In this document: in pieces, positions 1 to 8,150 of the stretch
Layout: every line of letters begins with the position of its first letter
Position numbering within the stretch: the stretch's first letter is position 1
Assembly (NCBI GenBank): GCA_945883545.1
Contig: CAMCXT010000026.1
Location: 1-42,670 of the forward strand
Length of the DNA: 42,670 bases
Origin: Chitinophaga pinensis
GTDB taxonomy: Bacteria; Bacteroidota; Bacteroidia; M30B66
Reading direction: 5' to 3'
Program-made: the position numbers and the translations under genes
Notes under the pieces: model-generated
Told to the model about the DNA's origin: nothing
The model's input: only the letters and a program-made list of their open reading frames with translations
The model's database searches: none

Positions 1-1832
1 ACATCAGGAATTTCGACACGGTAAAAAATATCTTGCAAGCATCCAACCATTGAATCATCAAAACTGGTAATCGCTGATGTGGAATAATTGGTGAAAGCAG
101 CAGGCTGAACTTGCTTGAATATCTGGTAAGGAAGCAAAGTGCTCGCCAAGGCAGGAGTGGAAATTGGATTCCAATTCAAGTCAATCTGCCCCGATCCAGG
201 ATCGGTTACATCTAAAAAGATGGTTTGCGTTAAGTTTGAAGGCGTTGCAAAGATGGCACCATCACATCCACCACGTGTTCGAATGTAATAATACACAGAA
301 CCAGCGTTGGCATTGGCTCCAACGTGGGTGTACGTAGTTTGGTTGATGTTAAAAATGCTATCCACCACGGTGAAAGGACCTAAAGGAGAATTTGCACTAT
401 AAATATGATAGCTATCGAATTGATTATCAGGATCCGAAGTAGCTATCCAACTAAGAGAAACATCACCATTTGTCTCCACTTCTAAACAACGTAATTCGGG
501 AGATTCAGGCACAGGAGGAGCAACCACAATGACATTGATCGTCGCATTTCTGTAAGAAGGCGCTGGACAAAAATCATCTTGGAATGAAATTACAAATGTG
601 TAGGAATTGGTGGTTGCGAAACAGTTGTCGTTGTTGGCGATGTGCGAACAATCGGTTTGCCAGTTAAAAGTTACAGCGCTATTGCTTGGTAAAATGACTG
701 GTGGAGCAGGAGTTAAAGTTGCGCACGGTGGATTGGCACATCCCGCATTGGGGTTGGTGAAACCAGTTCCAAAATTACCGCCAGAAGCTGTCACTCTAAG
801 CGATTGAGGGACTCCGATGATCGAAATATCATTGTCGATACCAGTAATTGAAAAATTTACGAGATCGCCTGCTTGAACTGTTGTTGTATAGCTTGGGAGA
901 CTCGTAATTGGATCGATAAATGGAGCATCAATGATTGGCGGATTGTTAATTGGACAGCCTATAACGACTACTTGGATTTCTCTGAAAATTTCTGCCACAA
1001 GTTGCCCACATTTGTAGGCTTTTACGTTCACGACCGTCACATAATTTCCTGTTTGAATTGGAGTAAATCCTATTTCACCAGTTTGAGAATTCAGTGAAAC
1101 GGGGATTGGCCCAAATGGAGCTAAAGGACTAAAACCAGGTGAATAAATCAATGTTGGCGGCGTGGTTGAAGTATAAGCTGCGCCTTGCAAATAATCTAAT
1201 GAAGGTGCGAATGAGTACACCAATGAATCTTGGTCAACATCGTAAGCATTGTGGTTGTATACAAAGGGATTGGTACTGCAGATTACCACCGAAGGAACTT
1301 GAGCAAAAACGGGTGAAGAATCGAAACACGGAGATTCATTGATTCCGTTGTATGGATACATGATCGCTCTGAGAGTAAAGCCCAAAGCAGGCGACGGATC
1401 GAAGCTCAGGTTGTCAATTGCTAAATTCCTGCAGCATTCATCGTATGTGAAAATCCAGCCTTGAGGCGGCGGTATTCCAGGTAAACTAACTGGACTCGAT
1501 CTTAAAATAATTTCTTGCACTTCACCTGCATCAGGATCTGGACCACCGCAAGTTATGGATGGTCCTGAACCATTACAAACAGGTGAAATATCGGTTGATG
1601 AAACCAAGTTCAACGCTATCGAAGTTATCGTTGGATGGTTATGTACTCTAAGTGCAATAGGTAAAGCCAGTTGGTTTCCGTTACAATCGCGGTAAAGTTT
1701 AAGCGTAAAAATATAGGTTCCATTCCCTTGGCAAGCCCATGTGATTTCTCCTCCCATCAAGTGTGTAGCATTTGATGAAAGTGGCATCAAAAATAAAATG
1801 GTGATTAGGATAAATCTCAAAAACATATACAT
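1..1832 (-). CDS. Large secreted gliding/T9SS-type repeat protein, N-terminal part (3' end outside window)
   Basis: The reading frame is open from the start codon to the left edge, giving about 610 residues of a longer protein. It opens with a hydrophobic signal peptide. The mature N-terminus then reads ATHLMGGEITW, followed by a YRDCNG motif, which is a hallmark opening of large Bacteroidota surface proteins that usually end in a gliding-motility-associated C-terminal domain. Further on there are Cys-rich PKD-like stretches and fibronectin-III-like strands (around DVSLSWIATSD). Export by the T9SS is expected, but the C-terminal sorting domain is not visible. A GGAGG at 1834-1838 lies 1 base from the ATG at 1832 and 7 bases from a second ATG at 1826, so 1826 may be the true start. 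It is divergent from the secreted-protein gene at 1948. The ligand or role is unknown. Confidence 0.85.
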   Translation of the reverse strand, partial: MYMFLRFILITILFLMPLSSNATHLMGGEITWACQGNGTYIFTLKLYRDCNGNQLALPIALRVHNHPTITSIALNLVSSTDISPVCNGSGPSITCGGPDPDAGEVQEIILRSSPVSLPGIPPPQGWIFTYDECCRNLAIDNLSFDPSPALGFTLRAIMYPYNGINESPCFDSSPVFAQVPSVVICSTNPFVYNHNAYDVDQDSLVYSFAPSLDYLQGAAYTSTTPPTLIYSPGFSPLAPFGPIPVSLNSQTGEIGFTPIQTGNYVTVVNVKAYKCGQLVAEIFREIQVVVIGCPINNPPIIDAPFIDPITSLPSYTTTVQAGDLVNFSITGIDNDISIIGVPQSLRVTASGGNFGTGFTNPNAGCANPPCATLTPAPPVILPSNSAVTFNWQTDCSHIANNDNCFATTNSYTFVISFQDDFCPAPSYRNATINVIVVAPPVPESPELRCLEVETNGDVSLSWIATSDPDNQFDSYHIYSANSPLGPFTVVDSIFNINQTTYTHVGANANAGSVYYYIRTRGGCDGAIFATPSNLTQTIFLDVTDPGSGQIDLNWNPISTPALASTLLPYQIFKQVQPAAFTNYSTSAITSFDDSMVGCLQDIFYRVEIPD

Positions 1833-1899
1833 GCCTCCGTAAATTTATAAAATTGAATGAATAGTCGATTGATTTTTTTCTCTTGAAAGCATATTGGAT

Positions 1900-1907
1900 T
1901 ATTTTTG
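1900..1907 (+). promoter_or_regulatory. Candidate -7 promoter element
   Basis: TATTTTTG matches the Bacteroidota -7 consensus TAnnTTTG exactly and lies about 40 bases before the ATG at 1948. No convincing -33 TTG is found at 17-23 bases: the nearest TTGs lie 14 and 28 bases upstream. Confidence 0.35.
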
Positions 1908-1947
1908 AATAACTTAGCCTGTTGCAGAATTTGAAAATCGCTTGAAA

Positions 1948-4920
1948 ATGAAACACCTGTACAAATTAGTCTGTTTGATAATTACCCTATTATTAGTAGT
2001 TTCCAAAGATGCTTCATCGCAAACTATATTGGTTTATTCGGAAGATTTTGAAAATGGACCTGGCAGTTTTGTGCTGAATACAGGGTCGGTTGGTGATTCA
2101 ATTGGAACTAATCAATGGATTGTAAACAATGAATACAATGGGCAACCCAATTATCCGAATACAATTTCACAAGACAGTACTGTTGGAGGCTTAATTAATT
2201 TCGCTCCGTTTTCGAATTATCTGCATATCCATGACAGTGAGGCTTTGGCATCAAATGGAATTGGGAATTCGAATTTCAACACTAATACAACTTCCGATAA
2301 CTTCACTGAAACTGGAAATTTCTGTACGCTAGGTTTAGATAGCGTTCGAATTGCATTTTATTTTAATTGTATAGGAAATTCTGGGGCTTATGCAGAATTG
2401 TGGTACCAAGCTGATAATGGGCCTTGGACTCAAATGCCGGGTGGAACATTTAACAATACATCCCAGTGGAATTACGCTGAATTTTATGATCCAAACTTGA
2501 ACAATAAAAACGATTTAAAATTTGGATTTCGTTGGATAAATGGAAATGGTTCTGAAGCTCCAACTGCAGCTATGGGTGTTGATGGAATTCGAATTGTTGG
2601 GGTTTATTCGCCCGATTTATACAATGTTCGAATTGAATTGGATAGCATTACACCAAACCCTGTATGTAAAGGTGATGGAGTTTTGTTATTTTTTAATAAT
2701 CCGGTTCCATTGTGCGGAACAGGCTTTTACGAAGTACAATTGTCTAATCAATTTGAAAGCTTTGGAGTGCCTACCTCTTTGGGTATTTTTCAATTAAACA
2801 ATGAAAATACAAATCCACTTTTATTTACACTTCCATTTCCGACTACATTAAATAATTCTCCTTGTTATCGGATCAGAGTTGTTCGTGTTGATATTACGCC
2901 ATTCATTGTTTCAGATACTTCCATTTGTATTGAGGTAATTGATTGTCCGAATATCATTTCCACACTACAACCGGCAGTATTGTCGAACCCATTAGACACA
3001 ATATGTATTGGCAGTGTAATCGACGTGCCTTTTTATTCAGAGGGTGTTTACGTTAACAACACCTACGTAGCTCAACTCTCCGATTCTACAGGACTTTTCC
3101 CATTAAATCCGAATGTGATTGGATTTATCACAGACAATACAGAATATCCACCCGGAACAATTCCTCGTGGAAATGTACCAGGATTAATTCGCGTTCAAAA
3201 CCAACCAATTCCTCCAGGATGTAATTACTACATTAGAGTGGTGGCAAGCAATCCAAGTACAATTGGATCAGTTTATGGCCCATTTTGTATTCGAGAATGC
3301 GACATCGAAACAAACAACAAACTTGATATTAGTGTTTGCCTTACCGATGTTGTTGGCGCCGACACTTCATTAACAGTAGAAATTGCTCAATACGATCCTC
3401 CGGCTTCTTATATCGACCCGAATGAATTTCAAATTCAATTGCTAGATTTTCAAACATTTGGTGTAATTAATACAGGCGTTGTAGGAACAGTACAAGCTGT
3501 TAATGACACAATTGTATCCTTAACAATCCCGCCATTGCCACAATTGTTTACCATTGGAATTATTCCTGGCAATTACTACATGCGTGTAGTTGCAACCAAT
3601 AGCACACAACCTTGGGATACCTTAGGAACATTGATTCGACTAACGGTTGGAGCGCCTAATCCAAGCCCACTGTCTATTCAAATTGCTGATCAAAATAATT
3701 TCTTTTTACCTGTTGCTTTTGATGGGGATACAACCATTTGCTTAAATGAAGCGATTTACTTTTTCGTAAGCCCTTACAATTCTCAATCATCCTATATTTG
3801 GGGATTAAACAACGATGCCAATTTCTTTGAAGGGGGCCCATACAACCCAATTTTATTTAATTCATTGGGTAATTATAATTTGTCGGTAACCGAAACAAAT
3901 TTCGGATGTGTTGGACCTGGTTCAGCACCAACAACCATTACAGTTCTAGGGCCGCCAAATGTAACAATTGTTGGTCCAGGCCAAGTTTGTGCAGGCGATT
4001 CGGCACTTTTTAATGTTCAGTTAAACGAAGGAACCTATTATTCATGGGATGTAAATCCTGGAGAAGTTGTTGACACGTTATCGAATCAAGCAGAATTGGC
4101 TTTCCCAACAAGTGGAACAGCAGTTATATCAATTTCAGCAGTAAATGAATGTGGAAATGCGGTGAATAATCGAAATGTATTTGTTCGCCAGCCTCCACAA
4201 GTAGAATTAGGTAACGATACAACAATTTGTGGTGATGCTGAATTCTTGTTTGAGAGTCCAACGGGGCCGAACTATACCTACAATTGGGCTGAAAACGGCA
4301 ACAATGTTTCTAATCAATCAACTCATACATTGATTGCAGACACCACAATTACCTTACGTTTAAGAGTAACCAATTATGGAAGTTTGGCTTGTGAAACGAT
4401 TGATTCAATTACCGTAAATGTTGAAAAACCTGATTCGGGTATTGTTCGTCTTTTTGAAATTTGTGAAGGTGAATCTGTAGTTCTAAAGCCCGACACAACA
4501 GCCGATAGTTATACATGGAACACCGGTGATATTACTTCCGAAATCAACGCTCAAGACACAGGTTGGTATTATGTAACGATGTATTTCAACAATGAGATTT
4601 GTCCTTTGATAGATTCTTTTCAAGTAAAAATTAAAGTTTGTTATCAGCCATTAATTTTGGTAAATGTTTATTCTCCAAATGGCGATGGTATAAACGACAA
4701 TTGGGTTGCCAAACAGACCTATCAATATGAAGAATTTAGTTTGGTCATTTTTAATCGCTGGGGACAAAAAGTATTTGAATCTACCGATCCGTTTTTCAAA
4801 TGGGATGGTACGAACTTAAATGGCAATGATGTGCCAGATGGAACCTATTTTTACATAGCACGCTTGAAGCATTTCGAAAATTCTGATGAACAAAAAGGAA
4901 CAGTGACCTTGCTTAGATAA
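1948..4920 (+). CDS. Secreted multidomain protein with gliding-motility-associated (CHU_C) C-terminal domain
   Basis: A 990-residue exported protein. The ATG at 1948 is preferred to the in-frame TTG at 1942, because it directly starts a signal peptide (charged MKH, then a Leu/Ile/Val-rich core, ending near ASSQ). The N-terminal third looks like a beta-sandwich, with FNCIGNSGAYAELWYQAD resembling MAM or anchor-J folds. The middle has PKD/Ig-like repeats with conserved Cys, such as CAGDSALF, TICGDAEFLF and CEGESVVLKP. The last 90 or so residues contain YSPNGDGINDNW, FNRWGQKVFES and DGTYFYI, which is the classic CHU_C type-B T9SS sorting domain. It should be exported across the outer membrane and attached to or released from the surface, as an adhesin or matrix protein. 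The substrate is unknown. It is followed after 2 bases by the GNAT gene. Confidence 0.88.
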   Translation: MKHLYKLVCLIITLLLVVSKDASSQTILVYSEDFENGPGSFVLNTGSVGDSIGTNQWIVNNEYNGQPNYPNTISQDSTVGGLINFAPFSNYLHIHDSEALASNGIGNSNFNTNTTSDNFTETGNFCTLGLDSVRIAFYFNCIGNSGAYAELWYQADNGPWTQMPGGTFNNTSQWNYAEFYDPNLNNKNDLKFGFRWINGNGSEAPTAAMGVDGIRIVGVYSPDLYNVRIELDSITPNPVCKGDGVLLFFNNPVPLCGTGFYEVQLSNQFESFGVPTSLGIFQLNNENTNPLLFTLPFPTTLNNSPCYRIRVVRVDITPFIVSDTSICIEVIDCPNIISTLQPAVLSNPLDTICIGSVIDVPFYSEGVYVNNTYVAQLSDSTGLFPLNPNVIGFITDNTEYPPGTIPRGNVPGLIRVQNQPIPPGCNYYIRVVASNPSTIGSVYGPFCIRECDIETNNKLDISVCLTDVVGADTSLTVEIAQYDPPASYIDPNEFQIQLLDFQTFGVINTGVVGTVQAVNDTIVSLTIPPLPQLFTIGIIPGNYYMRVVATNSTQPWDTLGTLIRLTVGAPNPSPLSIQIADQNNFFLPVAFDGDTTICLNEAIYFFVSPYNSQSSYIWGLNNDANFFEGGPYNPILFNSLGNYNLSVTETNFGCVGPGSAPTTITVLGPPNVTIVGPGQVCAGDSALFNVQLNEGTYYSWDVNPGEVVDTLSNQAELAFPTSGTAVISISAVNECGNAVNNRNVFVRQPPQVELGNDTTICGDAEFLFESPTGPNYTYNWAENGNNVSNQSTHTLIADTTITLRLRVTNYGSLACETIDSITVNVEKPDSGIVRLFEICEGESVVLKPDTTADSYTWNTGDITSEINAQDTGWYYVTMYFNNEICPLIDSFQVKIKVCYQPLILVNVYSPNGDGINDNWVAKQTYQYEEFSLVIFNRWGQKVFESTDPFFKWDGTNLNGNDVPDGTYFYIARLKHFENSDEQKGTVTLLR

Positions 4921-4922
4921 TT

Positions 4923-5378
4923 ATGGAGCATCACTTTAATATCAATGGTGAGTCCTTTTTAATTAGTGACGATAAATTGCTTTTAGATGTTGAAACTATT
5001 CATGATTATCTATGCGGAGAGTCTTATTGGAGCGAGGGAATTCCATTAAAAACGGTACGGAATTCAATTGAGCATTCACTTTGTATTGGAGTTTTTCATC
5101 AAAACCAAACTATAGGATTTGCAAGAGTAGTTAGCGATTTTAGCACATTCGCCTATTTGTGCGATGTTTTTGTACTAAATAAATTTCAAGGCAGAGGAAT
5201 TTCTAAGCAGCTAATGTCATTTGTTATGCATCATCCAAATTTGAATGGATTAAGAAGATGGATGCTCATGACCAAGGATGCACATGGTTTGTATTCACAA
5301 TTTGGTTGGCAGCAATTGGGTGCACCAGACAAGGCAATGGAGATTAATTTTCCGAATATTTATCAAAAAAATAATTGA
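4923..5378 (+). CDS. GNAT family N-acetyltransferase
   Basis: A 151-residue single-domain protein. The acetyl-CoA pyrophosphate-binding motif A is FQGRGISKQL (residues 88-97), matching the Q/R-x-x-G-x-G/A signature of GNAT enzymes. The C-terminal motif B region reads AHGLYSQFGW (120-129), the usual '.. lY...GF' pattern. Length is normal for a stand-alone GNAT. The acceptor substrate cannot be read from the sequence. The start ATG lies 2 bases after the stop of the upstream secreted-protein gene, so the two may be co-transcribed, although no functional link is evident. It is convergent with the next gene across an 8-base gap. Confidence 0.9.
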   Translation: MEHHFNINGESFLISDDKLLLDVETIHDYLCGESYWSEGIPLKTVRNSIEHSLCIGVFHQNQTIGFARVVSDFSTFAYLCDVFVLNKFQGRGISKQLMSFVMHHPNLNGLRRWMLMTKDAHGLYSQFGWQQLGAPDKAMEINFPNIYQKNN

Positions 5379-5386
5379 TAAAGTAT

Positions 5387-5863
5387 TTACTTTTTCATGT
5401 TGCTTAAATAAACAGCCTTCAAAGGAATTTCCAATACAACTTCAGAGCGGTATGGGGTATTGCCTTGGGTGGCAGGACTAAAAACCAATGCTGAAATTGC
5501 AGATACAAGCTGATCATCAATTCCAAAACCAACCTTTCCAATAGAATAAGCACCTTGAATTTTTCCATCAAAGTTCACTTGAAATCCAATCATTGCGTTT
5601 CCAGCTAAATTAGCATCAACAGCAGCTTGAGGAATTTGGATGTTTTTGTATAAATAATGGAATAGAGAATCTTCGCCTGCTGCAAAAAATGCTTCATGGT
5701 TTGCGACATCAAAATTCACATTGTAATTGAGGCCAGGTTCTAACTTTTTTTGCTCAATATCTTTATTTTCTGGCTTAAAACCAGTTGAACTATTGTTTTC
5801 TGTTTGAGCAGTCAATAAACCAGATAACAAAAGGAATAAAATATTTAAAATGACAAGCTTCAT
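5387..5863 (-). CDS. Secreted protein with TonB C-terminal-like domain
   Basis: A 158-residue protein with a Leu-rich signal peptide (residues 1-20, ending LLTAQ). Residues 66-152 resemble the TonB C-terminal domain as found in Bacteroidota: an IP-x-A segment, GNAMIGFQVNFDGKIQG, a Gly-Ile-Asp-Asp helix start, and an FSPATQGNTPYRSEV segment like the common 'w.PA..nG.pv' motif. The proline-rich periplasm-spanning linker and a lasting membrane anchor of true TonB are missing, so this is probably a soluble or lipid-free periplasmic stand-alone domain and not an energy transducer. No ExbB/ExbD genes are nearby. The family assignment is by pattern and moderately secure; the function is unknown. Confidence 0.65.
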   Translation of the reverse strand: MKLVILNILFLLLSGLLTAQTENNSSTGFKPENKDIEQKKLEPGLNYNVNFDVANHEAFFAAGEDSLFHYLYKNIQIPQAAVDANLAGNAMIGFQVNFDGKIQGAYSIGKVGFGIDDQLVSAISALVFSPATQGNTPYRSEVVLEIPLKAVYLSNMKK

Positions 5864-5913
5864 AAAATCAATTATTTATTTGATGGATTGAATTTAATTC
5901 GAAATTTCTTGGC

Positions 5914-6795
5914 TCACTTTTTACCGCGAACCATGCGTTCAAGTACATCCCACATTTCAGAAGGAATAACATCAAGATTGTTGAATTCTCCCCCACCCTG
6001 AAGCCATTCACCACCATCAATGGTTACAACTTCTCCGTTCACATATCCTGAAAAATCCGACATTAAATAAGCTGCAAGATTTGCAAGTTCTTCATGATTA
6101 CCGAATCTTCTCAGAGGAATCCTTTGCAAAGGATCGAGTTTTTTGCTTAATTCTTCTGGAAACAATCGACTCCAAGCTCCTTCAGTTGGAAAAGGCCCAG
6201 GTGCAATTGCGTTCGATCGAATGCCATATTTCGCCCATTCTACAGCAAGACTTCGGGTCATTGCAAGAACACCAGCTTTAGAAATAGCAGATGGAACAAC
6301 AAAGCCAGAGCCTGTCCAAGAATAGGTTGTAACGATATTGAGGAATACCCCAGGAATTTTTTCTTCGATCCATTTTTTTCCAACACTTAATGTGCAGTTG
6401 TACGAACCTTTTAAAACAATATCAACGATTGTATCGAATGCTTTGTGACTTAATCTTTCAGTAGGACTAATAAAATTTCCAGCCGCATTGTTTAACCAAG
6501 CATTTACATTTCCAAAAGTGTCCCACGCTTTTTGCAAAGCAGCTTCAACTTCATTCACTTTTCTAACATCGCAAACGGCATACGCTATTTTTCCATTTCC
6601 AATTTTTGCAAGTTCTTCACAAGTATTTTTAAGCACATCTTCCTTTCGAGAAGTGATGAGTACATTGGCTCCACATTGCAGAAACATGGCAGTCATTGAT
6701 TTTCCCAATCCGGTTCCGCCGCCTGTTACAACGATATTCTTGCCTTTGAGGGCATCAGGACCTAGCATTTGTTTAAACGGTAGATTTGTAGACAT
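5914..6795 (-). CDS. SDR-family 2,4-dienoyl-CoA reductase-like oxidoreductase
   Basis: A 293-residue short-chain dehydrogenase. The NADP-binding motif TGGGTGLGKS is at 24-33 and NNAAGNF at 102-108. The usual YxxxK is replaced by the dienoyl-CoA reductase arrangement: Tyr158 in TTYSWTGSG, then Ser169 and Lys173 in PSAISKAG. From memory, NNAAGNFISPTERLS, GSGFVVPSA and the C-terminal GEFNNL segment closely match animal mitochondrial DECR1. The expected reaction is NADPH-dependent reduction of 2,4-dienoyl-CoA during beta-oxidation of unsaturated fatty acids. This is the SDR type, not the bacterial FadH flavoprotein. No other beta-oxidation gene is in the window. A related enoyl-CoA reductase or general SDR role remains possible. 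Confidence 0.85.
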   Translation of the reverse strand: MSTNLPFKQMLGPDALKGKNIVVTGGGTGLGKSMTAMFLQCGANVLITSRKEDVLKNTCEELAKIGNGKIAYAVCDVRKVNEVEAALQKAWDTFGNVNAWLNNAAGNFISPTERLSHKAFDTIVDIVLKGSYNCTLSVGKKWIEEKIPGVFLNIVTTYSWTGSGFVVPSAISKAGVLAMTRSLAVEWAKYGIRSNAIAPGPFPTEGAWSRLFPEELSKKLDPLQRIPLRRFGNHEELANLAAYLMSDFSGYVNGEVVTIDGGEWLQGGGEFNNLDVIPSEMWDVLERMVRGKK

Positions 6796-6818
6796 ATCTT
6801 GGCATCATGTTTGAAAAA

Positions 6819-6826
6819 CAAACCTA
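6819..6826 (-). promoter_or_regulatory. Candidate -7 promoter element of the dienoyl-CoA reductase gene
   Basis: On the minus strand this reads TAGGTTTG, an exact TAnnTTTG match 23 bases before the start codon at 6795. The expected -33 region (GTTC at 18 bases) is a poor match. Confidence 0.45.
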
Positions 6827-6849
6827 AGAAAATAGAACCATATTGAACC

Positions 6850-7551
6850 ATGAAATACACGATCATTTGCATTATACTTTTCTTATCATTTCAGATAAAA
6901 GCACAAAACGCGTCCTTAAACATTTCACTGAACGATAGCAGTTTATTTATATCAGAACTAAACGGAATTGCCTACAATGATCCATCAACTGAAATGAATT
7001 TTCATGGATTAAACGCTGGAAAGCAAAAATTAAAAATTGTAAAGCTGATGAAGCTTGGAAATTCTGAAGTTCAGAAGCCTGTGTTTGAAGGAATTATTGA
7101 TATAGCGGTTAATCGCACAACACAAGCGATTATTGACCCAATGAATCAATTTAAAGTGATCAATATATTGCCACTCGAACCTAAAAAAGAAAATTACTCA
7201 GGTAGTTCTTATTATTGGATTCCAGATGCTCGGAGAATCGAGAAAAACCAACAACCCATTACCAACCAGCAAGGAATGAATGACAACCAATTTGGTGGAA
7301 TGCTGGAAAACTTAAAAGAAATTAGAAATGAAAATGATCGATATCAATCAGCCATTGGATTGGTTTCAATTAGTACAATCAGTTGCAACCAATTAGCTGA
7401 GATGATGCTCACCTTCCAAGATGAAGATTACAGAGTGCGCTTGGCAGATCGAGGGCAGGAATTTGTAGGTGATCCACAGAATTTCAGTGTAGTATACAAT
7501 GCGTTACGTTATCCATCTTCGGTAAGAAGAGTTCAGCGGAAAACGAACTAA
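6850..7551 (+). CDS. Secreted DUF4476-type protein
   Basis: A 233-residue protein with a signal peptide (MKYTIICIILFLSFQIKAQ). The N-terminal half is a small beta-rich domain including a FHGLNAGKQKLKI turn, typical of proteins that begin with a carboxypeptidase-regulatory-like strand set. The C-terminal residues 165-225 fit DUF4476: helical, with the IGLVSISTISCNQLAEMM, FQDEDYRVRLADRG and NFSVVYNALRYPSS pattern. DUF4476 proteins are common in Bacteroidota and have no assigned function. The gene is divergent from the SDR and meets the DUF6952 gene tail to tail with no gap. The domain call is by pattern and fairly likely. Confidence 0.7.
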   Translation: MKYTIICIILFLSFQIKAQNASLNISLNDSSLFISELNGIAYNDPSTEMNFHGLNAGKQKLKIVKLMKLGNSEVQKPVFEGIIDIAVNRTTQAIIDPMNQFKVINILPLEPKKENYSGSSYYWIPDARRIEKNQQPITNQQGMNDNQFGGMLENLKEIRNENDRYQSAIGLVSISTISCNQLAEMMLTFQDEDYRVRLADRGQEFVGDPQNFSVVYNALRYPSSVRRVQRKTN

Positions 7552-7794
7552 TTAAGAAATCGAATTTCTCACTCTTTCGGTGTAAGCGCGCAAAGCAGTT
7601 CTCAGATCTGAGCCTTGCGTTTCCATATCAGAGAGAATTTGAATAGCCGCAATCACATGCGTTAATTGCTCCCCTTCATCTTCTCCTTCTATTTCAATAG
7701 CGGGAACTTCCTCATTTAGAATTGCATCTTCTGCTTTACGCAATTCATCAATTTTCTGGGTTTCAGCCAGTTTTTTAATCACTGCTAATTTCAT
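7552..7794 (-). CDS. Small DUF6952-like protein paired with thioredoxin
   Basis: An 80-residue acidic, helical, cytoplasmic protein without signal peptide or membrane segment. It starts MKLAVIKKLAE and ends with a basic helix (TALRAYTERVRNSI). In composition and context it resembles the small flavobacterial proteins annotated as DUF6952, which sit directly downstream of a thioredoxin-family gene. Here the start codon overlaps the thioredoxin stop by 4 bases (ATGA), a typical sign of translational coupling. It may be a partner or regulator of that thioredoxin, but this is inference. The family name is recalled, not searched. Confidence 0.7.
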   Translation of the reverse strand: MKLAVIKKLAETQKIDELRKAEDAILNEEVPAIEIEGEDEGEQLTHVIAAIQILSDMETQGSDLRTALRAYTERVRNSIS

Positions 7795-8108
7795 TTCAAA
7801 CCCTCCAACATGTTAACAACTGCTTCTTCTTTAGAGGCAGCTTTTCCTTGAACTAACTCACCATTATGAAAGACAGCGAAAAAAGGAAGATTGTCGACAT
7901 TGGCAACTTTACGCGCTCCTTCATTTTCTTCAGCATTTACATCAAGAAAAACAATGCCTTGAAAACGTTCATCTTCAGAAAGCCTTCTATATTTGGGAGA
8001 AATGAGTTTACAGTTACCACACCAGTCGGCATAATACTTCACGATAACTTTTGAATTGTCTGAAATTATCTTGCTGAAATCAGCATCAGTACTTGTTAAA
8101 ACTGCCAT
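7791..8108 (-). CDS. Thioredoxin family protein
   Basis: A 105-residue single thioredoxin domain without signal peptide, so cytoplasmic. The redox motif is WCGNCK (around residues 29-34), preceded by VKYYAD as in thioredoxins; the central dipeptide Gly-Asn differs from the classic Gly-Pro. The cis-proline segment is visible as NLPFFAVFHNGELV. The protein should act as a dithiol-disulfide oxidoreductase, but the altered centre suggests it is not the main housekeeping thioredoxin. It is the first gene of a two-gene unit with the DUF6952-like protein. The start is a single clear ATG. Confidence 0.9.
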   Translation of the reverse strand: MAVLTSTDADFSKIISDNSKVIVKYYADWCGNCKLISPKYRRLSEDERFQGIVFLDVNAEENEGARKVANVDNLPFFAVFHNGELVQGKAASKEEAVVNMLEGLK

Positions 8109-8150
8109 AAATGTTGTTTTAGTTAAACGACAAATGAAAATTAATTTTGT

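Noticed and set aside
1699-1956. 85-codon minus-strand ORF
   Set aside because: It lies in another frame over the start of the large secreted protein gene and has no recognisable features.
6809-6823. Inverted repeat GTTTG-AAAAA-CAAAC between divergent genes, as a possible operator
   Set aside because: The arms are only 5 bases, and one arm is simply part of the -7 element of the dienoyl-CoA reductase gene.
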